Part shown: one piece after another, positions 22,880 through 31,026 of the stretch
Layout of the letters: every line of letters begins with the position of its first letter
How positions within the stretch are numbered: the first letter of the stretch is position 1
IMG/VR virus record: IMGVR_UViG_3300048554_000080
Coordinates: 1 to 53,371 of that record
Direction: 5' to 3' (one strand)
DNA from: a virus
DNA length: 53,371 nucleotides
Translations under genes and position numbers: made by a program
The notes under the pieces: model-generated
What the model was told of the DNA's origin: nothing
The model's database searches: none
Seen by the model: the letters and a program-made list of their open reading frames with translations, nothing else

Positions 22880-23695
22880 ATGTATAACCGGCAGGAACAA
22901 ATCGAGATAATAAAATCGATTAAAGTAAGCGAAGGGGAATCGAAAACAATCGACTGTCCCTTTTGTTACGGTAAAAAGAAATTCAGCATAACGAATAAAG
23001 ACGGTACCGTTCTTTGGAATTGCTACAAAGCATCATGCTCGATCAAGGGTGCGTATCGCAAAGGAATGACACTGTCCCTGATCAAGAACCGGGTTGGTGT
23101 TAAGAAAGAAACTCTCGGTGAATTTCTGGCAAGAGAGATAAACGAACGTGGACTCACACTTCGACGGATACCCGAGATCCTATCTCAACCAAAGAACCAC
23201 ACCTACGTCATGAATTATCTTGAAGAGAACGGGTGTATACCCGCCTTCGACCAAGGCTTGGTTAAAATACTGTATGCCCCGGCTGACAATCGTTGTTTGT
23301 TTATGATGAACGATGGTAAGGGTGCCGTCGGTAGAGCCCTCGGGGATAACACTCCTAAGTGGATGTCCTACGGAGATACCTCGGGTGCGTTAACTGTTGG
23401 AACCTCGGATGTGGCTGTAATTGTTGAAGATGCACCGTCTGCTTGTGCCGTTGGAGTCATTGATGGGTACGCTGGTGTCGCTATTTTAGGCACTAATTTG
23501 AGTACAAAACAGAAACAAAGTCTCAAAAACTACCGAAAGATTATTATTTGTCTTGACAATGATGCTAAAGGTAAAGCTATAAAGCTGTTAAGGCAATTGC
23601 AAGGGTTAGTAGACTGTACTGTTAAGTTCATTGCTAAAGACCTGAAGTATTGCCCAAGTGAGGAAATAACAAAGGTGTTAGAGAATGAAATGTAG
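22880..23695 (+). CDS. DNA primase, T7 gp4 primase-type, stand-alone
   Basis: 271 residues. N-terminal zinc-binding domain with C26-x2-C29 and C48-x4-C53, an RNA-polymerase-like linker, and a Toprim domain with E183 in VIVEDAPSA and D226-x-D228 in ICLDNDAKGKA. It makes RNA primers for lagging-strand synthesis. In T7 this domain is fused to the helicase; here the helicase is a separate gene 300 bases on, with a 67-aa gene and a terminator between. Confidence 0.9.
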   Translation: MYNRQEQIEIIKSIKVSEGESKTIDCPFCYGKKKFSITNKDGTVLWNCYKASCSIKGAYRKGMTLSLIKNRVGVKKETLGEFLAREINERGLTLRRIPEILSQPKNHTYVMNYLEENGCIPAFDQGLVKILYAPADNRCLFMMNDGKGAVGRALGDNTPKWMSYGDTSGALTVGTSDVAVIVEDAPSACAVGVIDGYAGVAILGTNLSTKQKQSLKNYRKIIICLDNDAKGKAIKLLRQLQGLVDCTVKFIAKDLKYCPSEEITKVLENEM

Positions 23696-23888
23696 AGGTA
23701 TTGTTGTTATCGACTATGATTTACCCGGAGGGTATAAGCAAGCGGCTGTCGAACAAGAAGCACTCGAAAATACTATCCGTGAGTTAGTTAAGGGTAATCC
23801 GCGAGTGGTTCATTCAGAAGTCGATATTAAAGAACGTAGAGGGGATAAGACCCCAGACATTAAAAAGATGAAGTTACGATCTAGTTAA
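23685..23888 (+). CDS. Conserved 67-aa protein between primase and helicase
   Basis: Starts 11 bases inside the primase gene (MKCRGIVVIDYDLPGGYKQ). The pattern IDYDLPGG...EQ..LE..I..LV.GNPRV.H..VD..ERRGD..PDI.KMK.RSS is one I have met in small proteins at the same place in marine podoviruses. No function known. Basic C-terminus. Followed by a terminator. Confidence 0.8.
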   Translation: MKCRGIVVIDYDLPGGYKQAAVEQEALENTIRELVKGNPRVVHSEVDIKERRGDKTPDIKKMKLRSS

Positions 23889-23908
23889 TAAATTTTATCA
23901 AACGATTT

Positions 23909-23941
23909 AAAAGGCCCTGTCGAAAGATGGGGCTTTTTTTT
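23909..23941 (+). terminator. Rho-independent terminator after primase/67-aa genes
   Basis: AAAAGGCCC pairs with GGGC plus T (one G-T pair), loop TGTCGAAAGATGG, followed by eight T. Confidence 0.85.
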
Positions 23942-23995
23942 GTTTTGCGTTCGTGTTACCGTGTAGCTCAACTATAACTTAACTATACGATAACT

Positions 23996-25219
23996 ATGGA
24001 CATAAGAATACTTAAATCACTATTATCATTCGACTTTTATAACGATAACAAGGCCAACTTATCCAAGAGCCTGTTCGAGGATGAGATTCAAGACGCTTAC
24101 GTCACGATCTCCCGAGCCCACGAAAAGCACCAACACGACCTTACCCCGGCTGACATCTTAGCTTTATGGAAGAACCAGAACCCGGTAGCTACCCGGGCTG
24201 ACCAAGAGGCATTCGCGGGGATCATTGACCTAATAAATACCATCGAACCACTTTCCCCGCCTGTAGTAACTGAAGTTATACAAGGGCTATGGCAACGCCA
24301 GATAGGCACCAAGATTGCCAACATGGGTATAGAGGTGGCCGACGGTAACCCAACAGGTATGGAGCGATTGCACCAGTTACTTGAGGGATCCAAAGAAGGC
24401 TTCATGCCTACAGACTTTGGTGAGAAGACAACGAAGGATATTCATGAGCTTCTAGCCGGTGTTACCGACGATAACCGCTGGGAGTTTAATATATCCACGT
24501 TATCCCGGCATGTATATGGGATAGGTGCCCGGGAGTTTGGGTGTGTGTTTGCATTACCTGAGACCGGCAAGACAGCATTCTTAGTCAGTATATGTACTGG
24601 CCCGGGCGGATTCTGCGAACAAGGCGCTAAGGTAATCTACCTCGGTAATGAGGAAGACACTGGGCGTACTATGCTCCGAGCAATACAAGCACACGCTGGT
24701 GTTACCCGGGAGCAAGTAATTGCTGACCCTATGAAAGCCCGGCGTAAGTTTAACGACATTGAAGACCTGTTCGATATGAATGAGATACAGGATTGGGACT
24801 TGGCTAAGATAGAAGCCTACGTCGAGAAAGAACAGCCTGATATACTAATTATTGATCAGGCAGATAAAGTAAACATTGGCGGTAACTTTAACGCAGGGCA
24901 TGAACGTCTGCGTGAGCTTTACCGTCGATTGCGTGAGACCGCGAAGAAATTTGACTGTGCCCTACTCGCGGTTAGCCAAGCCAGTAATGATGCCAAAGGA
25001 CGAACTCGTTTATCGGGCTTCGATATGGAAGGCAGTAAGATCGGCAAGATGGCCGAGCTAGATTTATGTATTGGTATCGGGAAGCATGAAGCCGGGGACG
25101 TTGATGACTCCGAGCCCGACACATCACGTTATCTAACCGTCAGTAAGAACAAGCTGAGTGGTTGGCATGGCACAGTAATTTGCAACATACAGCCGGAGAT
25201 CTCCCGGTATGTGGAGTAA
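23996..25219 (+). CDS. Replicative DNA helicase (RecA-fold, T7 gp4 / DnaB-like)
   Basis: 407 residues. Residues 1-150 are a helical N-terminal domain. The core has a Walker A-like ALPETGKTAF (the first Gly of GxxxxGKT is Ala), H1a LGNEED, Walker B PDILIIDQADKV, H3 LAVSQASNDAKG and H4 YLTVSKNKLSG. It unwinds DNA ahead of the polymerase. No SD precedes ATG 23996; a possible -10 TATACG ends 6 bases upstream, so a leaderless message is conceivable. Confidence 0.88.
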   Translation: MDIRILKSLLSFDFYNDNKANLSKSLFEDEIQDAYVTISRAHEKHQHDLTPADILALWKNQNPVATRADQEAFAGIIDLINTIEPLSPPVVTEVIQGLWQRQIGTKIANMGIEVADGNPTGMERLHQLLEGSKEGFMPTDFGEKTTKDIHELLAGVTDDNRWEFNISTLSRHVYGIGAREFGCVFALPETGKTAFLVSICTGPGGFCEQGAKVIYLGNEEDTGRTMLRAIQAHAGVTREQVIADPMKARRKFNDIEDLFDMNEIQDWDLAKIEAYVEKEQPDILIIDQADKVNIGGNFNAGHERLRELYRRLRETAKKFDCALLAVSQASNDAKGRTRLSGFDMEGSKIGKMAELDLCIGIGKHEAGDVDDSEPDTSRYLTVSKNKLSGWHGTVICNIQPEISRYVE

Positions 25220-25221
25220 AT

Positions 25222-25734
25222 ATGCTGGTGACACTATCCAAGCAGGACGCCCATAGCAGTAGGATAATGGGTGCAGATACGGTGAAGCTCTGTGAAATGC
25301 AGGGCTTTAAGCCGAGATTAGAGAACGACAATCAAAGTCGTACTGAAGCGAACATTTACGGGTTCAAGGCAGAGTTTGCTGTGGCCCGGTTATTCGATCT
25401 CGAACCCCCAACGATTAACGTGCTGTCGGACGGCGGCGTAGATCTCTGGTGTGGGGATGTATCGATTGATGTGAAGTTTACTAACACAGAGTTCGGCCCG
25501 TTGGTATTCGATCAGATACCAAAATTCAGGGCGCAGATCGCTGTGTTGGTTGGGAGAACCGATGATCCAAAGGTAATGCGGATTAACGGATGGGTAGATC
25601 GTAGGACGTTCAAGCAGGAATGTAGCCCCGCAAATTTCGGATATGGCGACAGACTTAAGATGGAACACGACCAGTTGTTCCCGATTGAAAGCCTATGGAA
25701 ACAATTAATGGAAACTAAATTTAAAGGGGAATAA
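25222..25734 (+). CDS. PD-(D/E)XK nuclease-like protein (170 aa)
   Basis: Start at ATG 25222 (MLVTLSKQDAHSSRIMG), two bases after the helicase stop with GGAG upstream. Core signature: E51 in GFKAEFAVARLF, D74 in DGGVDLWCG, D83-x-K85 in IDVKFT. A single-domain restriction-endonuclease-fold nuclease embedded between helicase and polymerase, so a replication or recombination role is likely. It parallels the nuclease at 16487-16918 but shows little similarity outside the core. Confidence 0.75.
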   Translation: MLVTLSKQDAHSSRIMGADTVKLCEMQGFKPRLENDNQSRTEANIYGFKAEFAVARLFDLEPPTINVLSDGGVDLWCGDVSIDVKFTNTEFGPLVFDQIPKFRAQIAVLVGRTDDPKVMRINGWVDRRTFKQECSPANFGYGDRLKMEHDQLFPIESLWKQLMETKFKGE

Positions 25735-25735
25735 T

Positions 25736-27862
25736 GTGAGTGTAACAATAGTATTGGACTTAGAGACAACGGTTCAATTTGGTGAGGACAAAAGTAAGGA
25801 CAACAGCCCGTATCATCCAAAGAATAAAATAGTCTCATCCCATTGGCGGATGATTGAAGATGGAGAGGTAGGCCCAGCACGAAGGGCGATCTTTAACCAC
25901 AACGAACAGAATGGCCTAGACGCCGATAGCAGTGCGCCCATGAAGGAAGACCTTAGTCGGGCCGGGTTAATTGTATGCCATAATGCTAAATTCGACGTGT
26001 CCTACTTATTAGAGTCAGGTTTCAGTATACCAAAAAAGGTGTACGACACGATGATAGGCGAGTACATCTTCGCACGAGGACAACGTCAAGAGCTATCTCT
26101 CAAAGCTACAGCCGAGCGCAGGGATGTAACTCGAAAGAAATCAGATTTAGTTGATGGCCTGTTTAAATCCGGGGTGGGCTTTGAAGCAATGCCTCTGGAT
26201 ACAGTAATCGAATATGCTGATGCGGACGTGCTATCTACAACTGAGATCTATCTAGCCCAGCAAAAAGATCTGCTAAAAGAGTCGAACGTCGGCTTACTCC
26301 CAACCTTCACTCTAATGAATGAGATGTTGCTCTTCTTGGTAGAACTAGAACGTAACGGTATCGCCATAAATACGGATACTCTGGCCGAAGTAAAGGAACA
26401 GTACGAGGCTGAAAAGGTACAGATAGAAAAGGATCTAGATGCTATCGTTGTCGATGTGATGGGGGATACACCTATCAACCTGAACAGTGGTGTCGATATG
26501 ACCGCCGTGGTTTATTCGCGTACAGTCAAAGATAGAAACTACCACAAGAATGCTTTTAACATTGGGGTAAACGCCCGGGGCAAACCACTGCCACCCCCAC
26601 GGATGAATGCTAGTAAATTTGCTAACACCGTCCGCAAGTCTACACGCCGGGTCATGAAGACCATAGCCAACCACTGTGACGTTTGCGAGGGCAAGGGCAA
26701 ACTACAGAAGATGAAGGTCAACGGTGAGCCCTATAAGAACCTATCTAAGTGTACGCATTGTGATGGGCGTGGGTACACATTGACAGAGACAGGCCAAGTG
26801 GCCGGGTTAAAACTTATTCCTACACAGCCTACTGACGCCAGTATAAATGGTTTTAAAACAGACAAGCTAACGATCAAGAAATTGATTGCCCAAGCGGAAG
26901 CCAAGGACAACTTAAAAGCCATAGAGTTCCTGACAAAGACATCTAGGCTGAATGCTATATCCACATACCTAGACTCGTTTATTAAGAACATCCAAGCGTC
27001 TACCCGGGCCGACGGAATACTACATGCTCAGTTTAACCAATGTATAACTCGCACAGGCAGACTTAGCAGTTCTAACCCTAACTTCCAGAACATACCCAAT
27101 GGCTCAAAGTTTCCCGTACGGAAAAGCGTACACTCAAGGTTCGAGGGTGGCACGATTATGGAAGCCGACTTCTCTGGGTTAGAATTTAGAGTAGCCGGGG
27201 AACTTTCCCAGTGCCCTACTGTCATCGGCCAGATACTAGATGGTTTTGACGTACACAAACAGACCGCCGCTATTATCAACCAGTGTCCACTAGAGGACGT
27301 TGATAAGACTATGAGGCAAGCGGCCAAAGCGTACACGTTCGCGCCGTTGTATGGTGGTATGGGTGCTAATGAGCCACCTCATATCCAAGCCTACTTTAAA
27401 GAGTACTTTAACATCTACAAAGGCCTCGCCCAGTGGCACCGTAAGCTAATGGACGGTGTACTCAAGGATGGCATTGTAAGGATACCTAGCGGCCGCGAGT
27501 TTTACTTTCCTAACGCTCGGAGGCTCGGAAACGGCAGGATAACTAATGCTACTGCTGTAGTTAATTACCCCTGCCAATCGTTTGCTACTGCCGACCTAGT
27601 GGTCATGTCATGCGTCCGGGCGCACCAGCGTTTCATAGCAGAGGGCTTCAAATCAAGACTGATCTTGACGGTTCATGATTCAATCGTTGTGGACGTACAC
27701 CCGGATGAGGATGCGCCGGTCATAGAAGCCCTGAAGTGGGCTATGGGTGGGTTAGCTGAAGAGGTCAAGGAGCGGTACGACTACGACCTAACACTTCCCC
27801 TAGACATCGAAATTACACAGGGCCCAAATTGGATGGAACAAATTGAATTGGATATTGACTAG
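25736..27862 (+). CDS. Family A DNA polymerase with DnaJ-like zinc-finger insertion
   Basis: 708 residues, GTG start at 25736 just after the nuclease stop, with AAGGGG upstream. 3'-5' exonuclease: D8-x-E10 (VLDLETT), HNAKFD, and YADAD. A zinc-binding insertion at about residues 314-350 has CDVCEGKGK and CTHCDGRGY, two CxxCxGxG repeats like the DnaJ central domain. Polymerase motif A EADFSGLEFR (D478), motif B RQAAKAYTFAPLYGG (R527-K531), motif C VHDS (H647-D648, Ser in place of the usual Glu). The insertion is the hallmark reported for HMO-2011-type phages. It replicates the phage genome. Confidence 0.93.
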   Translation: MSVTIVLDLETTVQFGEDKSKDNSPYHPKNKIVSSHWRMIEDGEVGPARRAIFNHNEQNGLDADSSAPMKEDLSRAGLIVCHNAKFDVSYLLESGFSIPKKVYDTMIGEYIFARGQRQELSLKATAERRDVTRKKSDLVDGLFKSGVGFEAMPLDTVIEYADADVLSTTEIYLAQQKDLLKESNVGLLPTFTLMNEMLLFLVELERNGIAINTDTLAEVKEQYEAEKVQIEKDLDAIVVDVMGDTPINLNSGVDMTAVVYSRTVKDRNYHKNAFNIGVNARGKPLPPPRMNASKFANTVRKSTRRVMKTIANHCDVCEGKGKLQKMKVNGEPYKNLSKCTHCDGRGYTLTETGQVAGLKLIPTQPTDASINGFKTDKLTIKKLIAQAEAKDNLKAIEFLTKTSRLNAISTYLDSFIKNIQASTRADGILHAQFNQCITRTGRLSSSNPNFQNIPNGSKFPVRKSVHSRFEGGTIMEADFSGLEFRVAGELSQCPTVIGQILDGFDVHKQTAAIINQCPLEDVDKTMRQAAKAYTFAPLYGGMGANEPPHIQAYFKEYFNIYKGLAQWHRKLMDGVLKDGIVRIPSGREFYFPNARRLGNGRITNATAVVNYPCQSFATADLVVMSCVRAHQRFIAEGFKSRLILTVHDSIVVDVHPDEDAPVIEALKWAMGGLAEEVKERYDYDLTLPLDIEITQGPNWMEQIELDID

Positions 27863-27931
27863 TTACACTAACTGAGGTACATTATAATACCTTAACTAAA
27901 AACCTTATAAAGGTACTTATTGGAGACATAT

Positions 27932-28786
27932 ATGAATGAACTTACTACAATCAGCAAAAGTGAACAGTTGGAAATTGCCGCCGCTATGGGTATGGGTGGT
28001 AATGATACTCCTACTTCTGGTGACAGGCTCCCTGAACTGAAAATTAACTACCAAGAAGAGAACGACCAAGGTCAGACTCTGCCCCGTGGTCAGTTTTATG
28101 TGAAGGGTACCGAAGATGACCCTGTTTTTGCTAAGTCAGTAAACTTTCGTCCGTTATCTCAGCTATTCCAGTGGATTCAGTACGACGCCGAGGAGAACAA
28201 GGTCAAAAACAAAACCTTGATGATACCGATGCTAAGGCTCGAAGCCCGGGATGAAAAAGGCACAACACGTTGTGGTAAACCCGCAAGCAAAGTATTGCGT
28301 GAAATGTCTAAAGAGGATCAGAAGCGGTACAGCGATATCAAGTGCTTCCGCCAAGTCCGTGGACTGGTGTCCTACGAAGGCAAGAACGCGGACGGCGAGA
28401 CCGTATCAATTGAAAATCAACCCGTCATCATGATGTTGAAGGGTAGTAACTTTAATCCGTTTGAGGAAGAGTTTTTAGACAAACTACCTCGCGGCCGTAA
28501 GATGCACGAGTACACCGTCAAGATCGGCGCTACCAAAACAAAAGGTAGTGGCGGCAATATCTGGTGGGTACTTAACTTTGACCCTGATTTGACGAACACC
28601 CTAGCGATGGACGAACAGGTTTTTGAAACCGTAAAGGTTATGCATGACATGGTGAAGCGTGAAAACGACAAGATCCAAGCCTCGCATGAGAGAAGCCTGA
28701 GAGACAGTCAGCTATCGGATGATGCTATCGATGCCATTGAAGGCATATCTAGTGACTTGGAAGATGATTTAGCAGACGAAGCGTAA
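27932..28786 (+). CDS. Putative single-stranded DNA-binding protein
   Basis: 284 residues from ATG 27932 (TTGGAG 8 bases upstream). Central beta-rich part and a strongly acidic C-terminal tail (DLEDDLADEA), the arrangement of phage SSBs such as T7 gp2.5, whose acidic tail contacts polymerase and helicase. Two Cys in CGKP and CFRQ. Position after polymerase and before the Cas4-like nuclease supports replication/recombination. No sequence motif clinches it. A perfect TATAAT at 27883 with a poor -35 may give it a promoter. Confidence 0.55.
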   Translation: MNELTTISKSEQLEIAAAMGMGGNDTPTSGDRLPELKINYQEENDQGQTLPRGQFYVKGTEDDPVFAKSVNFRPLSQLFQWIQYDAEENKVKNKTLMIPMLRLEARDEKGTTRCGKPASKVLREMSKEDQKRYSDIKCFRQVRGLVSYEGKNADGETVSIENQPVIMMLKGSNFNPFEEEFLDKLPRGRKMHEYTVKIGATKTKGSGGNIWWVLNFDPDLTNTLAMDEQVFETVKVMHDMVKRENDKIQASHERSLRDSQLSDDAIDAIEGISSDLEDDLADEA

Positions 28787-28815
28787 TCGTACCTTAACCC
28801 TAAAAGAGGTACGTT

Positions 28816-29676
28816 ATGTCTCTAAACATACTCGAACACCAACTACATATGGTACTGGACAAGCTCTCCAACGGGGAGCCTGTTGAGTATGAAGAGAGTT
28901 GGATTGAAGAAGCAGGAGAGATGTTTAAAGACACTCTTCGCAAGCAACTAGAGCCTCGGGAAGATGGGTTCCGCATCCGCATGTCGAATGTGGGACGCCC
29001 CTCTTGCCAACTACAGCACGAAAAAGCTGGCACCCCCAAATCTAAGAACCCCTACAATAACATTGTCCGATTTATGTTGGGCGATGCTACCGAAGTATTG
29101 GTTGAGTTATATCTTAAACTAGCCCGGGTAAATATTACCGGGGGTAAGGATAAGGTACAGCTAGATGTAGGTGAGACTACCATCCTTGGCGAGAATGATG
29201 TCGAGATCGATGATAAGATCTATGACACAAAGTCCTCAAGCCCGTGGGCCTATGACAACAAATGGGCGATGGGCTGGGAAGGTGTGGCTAAGGATGATGC
29301 GTTTGGCTATGTTCCCCAGTTACTAGGCTACAGTGATGCTTCCAACAAAGAACCCGGCGGATGGCTTGTAGTCAATAAGTCCACTGGCGAAATCAAGGTG
29401 GTGGACGCTGAGTTTACTGATGCAGATAAACGTGCAATCAGGAATAAGATCGCGTCTAATGTGGAATTGATCACAACAGATGCGCCTTTCGAGAAATGCT
29501 TTGAACCACAAGATGAGTATTTCCGTAAGCAACTAACCCCCAATAAAAGACTACCGATTAACTGCACCTTCTGTAACTACCTTCATGCCTGTTGGCCGGA
29601 CGCTAAGTACCGACCACAGACCGGTAGCAAGGCTCAGAGTCCCCGTCATTATTGGTACGCGGAGTACGAAGAATAG
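28816..29676 (+). CDS. Cas4/RecB-type exonuclease with probable Fe-S cluster
   Basis: 286 residues. PD-(D/E)XK core: D128 in GENDVEID, D137-x-K139 in YDTKSS, and the RecB-family Q-motif Q168 to Y172 (PQLLGY). One Cys before the core (C64 in RPSC) and three after (C250, C253, C259 in CTFCNYLHAC) reproduce the four-Cys iron-sulfur arrangement of Cas4 and AddB. Expected to be a ssDNA exonuclease for recombination or host-DNA degradation. No other CRISPR genes or arrays are present. ATG 28816 is preceded by AGAGGTAC inside a small inverted repeat. Confidence 0.82.
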   Translation: MSLNILEHQLHMVLDKLSNGEPVEYEESWIEEAGEMFKDTLRKQLEPREDGFRIRMSNVGRPSCQLQHEKAGTPKSKNPYNNIVRFMLGDATEVLVELYLKLARVNITGGKDKVQLDVGETTILGENDVEIDDKIYDTKSSSPWAYDNKWAMGWEGVAKDDAFGYVPQLLGYSDASNKEPGGWLVVNKSTGEIKVVDAEFTDADKRAIRNKIASNVELITTDAPFEKCFEPQDEYFRKQLTPNKRLPINCTFCNYLHACWPDAKYRPQTGSKAQSPRHYWYAEYEE

Positions 29677-30128
29677 TGCCATTCAGAAATATAAGAGGCC
29701 GAGCAATCGCTAACGGCTACCGTTCCGGGCTGGAAGAAGACATTGGCCTACAACTTAAAGAAGCTGGCATAAAAGCAGAGTACGAACCTTTTCGCATTCC
29801 GTACATAATGCCTATCCAGAACCGAAAATATACACCCGATTATGTATTGCCGAACGGCATCGTAATCGAAAGTAAAGGTAGGTTCACTCCTGAAGATCGA
29901 AAGAAGCACCTGTGGATCCGTGATGATTACGGAGACGCACTTGATCTACGGTTTGTGTTCAGTAACCCACGCGGAAAACTACGCAAAGGTAGCAAGACTA
30001 GCTACGCCGATTGGTGTGAGAAACATGGGTTCTTGTTTGCGTCGAAGGAAATCCCGGACGAATGGCTGAAAGAGAAGCCTAAAAAGCGTTCATTAAATTT
30101 ACTAAACAAACTTCGAGAAACAAAATGA
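29676..30128 (+). CDS. T7-type endonuclease I (Holliday-junction resolvase)
   Basis: 150 residues if started at GTG 29676 (TAGTG, overlapping the upstream stop). That start makes the catalytic residues fall at E20, D55, E65 and K67, exactly the numbers of T7 endonuclease I (149 aa): YRSGLE, KYTPDYVLPNG, IESKG, then EDRKKHLWIRDD and SYADWCEKHG. It resolves branched DNA before packaging. A longer frame with a TTG start at 29652 is less likely. Confidence 0.9.
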   Translation: MPFRNIRGRAIANGYRSGLEEDIGLQLKEAGIKAEYEPFRIPYIMPIQNRKYTPDYVLPNGIVIESKGRFTPEDRKKHLWIRDDYGDALDLRFVFSNPRGKLRKGSKTSYADWCEKHGFLFASKEIPDEWLKEKPKKRSLNLLNKLRETK

Positions 30129-30469
30129 CGGATAAGTTTATTGGAGCATTTATAGAACTCGTCCCGAACGAAACGAATGAAGGAATAGACTTTCGCTTTG
30201 GGTGGGAATTCCCTGACAAAATGGAACCAGAAGTACAGGAACTGTTTAAGAACCTAGTAGCTGGTATCTTTGGATTGATGAGTAGTCAGGACGAAGAGAT
30301 TATTGCTATCGGTGAGATAGTCCGTAATGTATCCGGCTTCGATGACAGCATAGTACCGGTAGCCGATAATGAAATCATATTTACGGCCGACGATGAACTA
30401 CTCGAAAAGCTAGAGTCCTCATCAAAAGTAATCGACATAACGAAATATAAACCGCAAGGCGACCAATGA
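30125..30469 (+). CDS. Unknown acidic 114-aa protein
   Basis: Overlaps endonuclease I by ATGA and the kinase gene by 4 bases. Acidic alpha/beta protein (FIGAFIELVPNETNEGIDFRF) without Cys or membrane helices. Not recognised; position suggests DNA or nucleotide metabolism. Confidence 0.7.
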   Translation: MTDKFIGAFIELVPNETNEGIDFRFGWEFPDKMEPEVQELFKNLVAGIFGLMSSQDEEIIAIGEIVRNVSGFDDSIVPVADNEIIFTADDELLEKLESSSKVIDITKYKPQGDQ

Positions 30470-31026
30470 TGAGCGATCTATTTATTGGCCTATGTGGAAA
30501 GAAAGGCTCCGGGAAGAGCTATGTAGCAAAGAACATGAGGGATACTCGTGGGGCGAAGATTATTCGCTTTGCCGATACCCTCAAAGACATGATGCGTGTG
30601 ATGGGCTTTAACGAAGGCCAAATCAACGGCGATCTTAAAGAAGTAGCCTGTGACATGCTGAATGGTAAGACCCCAAGATACGCCATGCAAACACTCGGAA
30701 CTGAGTGGGGGCGTAACTTACTGCACGAGAATATCTGGGTAGATATGCTTGTTGCCAAGGCGAACAAAGAGACCGGAATTGTGGTCGTTGACGATGTTCG
30801 TTTTCCAAATGAAATACAAGCAATCCGTGAGAATGGCGGAGTGGTAGCGTGGGTGGAACGAATTTCCGTCTACGAAGGTGAAGATGAACACGCCTCCGAA
30901 ACCTCGGTTAGTTCAGCGGACTGTGATGTCTGGATTGATAATACCCTACCTATCTCTGAAGTGATCACCAACGTGGAAGGTTGGGCCCGGTTGCAGAAAG
31001 ATATTAGGAATAAAAATGACAAATAA
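30466..31026 (+). CDS. Deoxynucleoside monophosphate kinase-like P-loop protein
   Basis: 186 residues. N-terminal P-loop GLCGKKGSGKSYVAK, then FADTLKDMMRVMGF, QTLGTEWGRNLLHENIWVD and VVVDDVRFPNEIQAI, as in T4 gp1-like dNMP kinases of phages. It phosphorylates dNMPs from degraded host DNA to dNDPs. Start at 30466 or 30469 (two adjacent ATGs). Overlaps the ribonucleotide reductase gene by 11 bases. Confidence 0.85.
   Translation: MMSDLFIGLCGKKGSGKSYVAKNMRDTRGAKIIRFADTLKDMMRVMGFNEGQINGDLKEVACDMLNGKTPRYAMQTLGTEWGRNLLHENIWVDMLVAKANKETGIVVVDDVRFPNEIQAIRENGGVVAWVERISVYEGEDEHASETSVSSADCDVWIDNTLPISEVITNVEGWARLQKDIRNKNDK

Noticed and set aside
28816-29676. Part of a CRISPR system
   Set aside because: No cas1/cas2 or repeat-spacer array anywhere in the window; phages often carry Cas4-like exonucleases alone.
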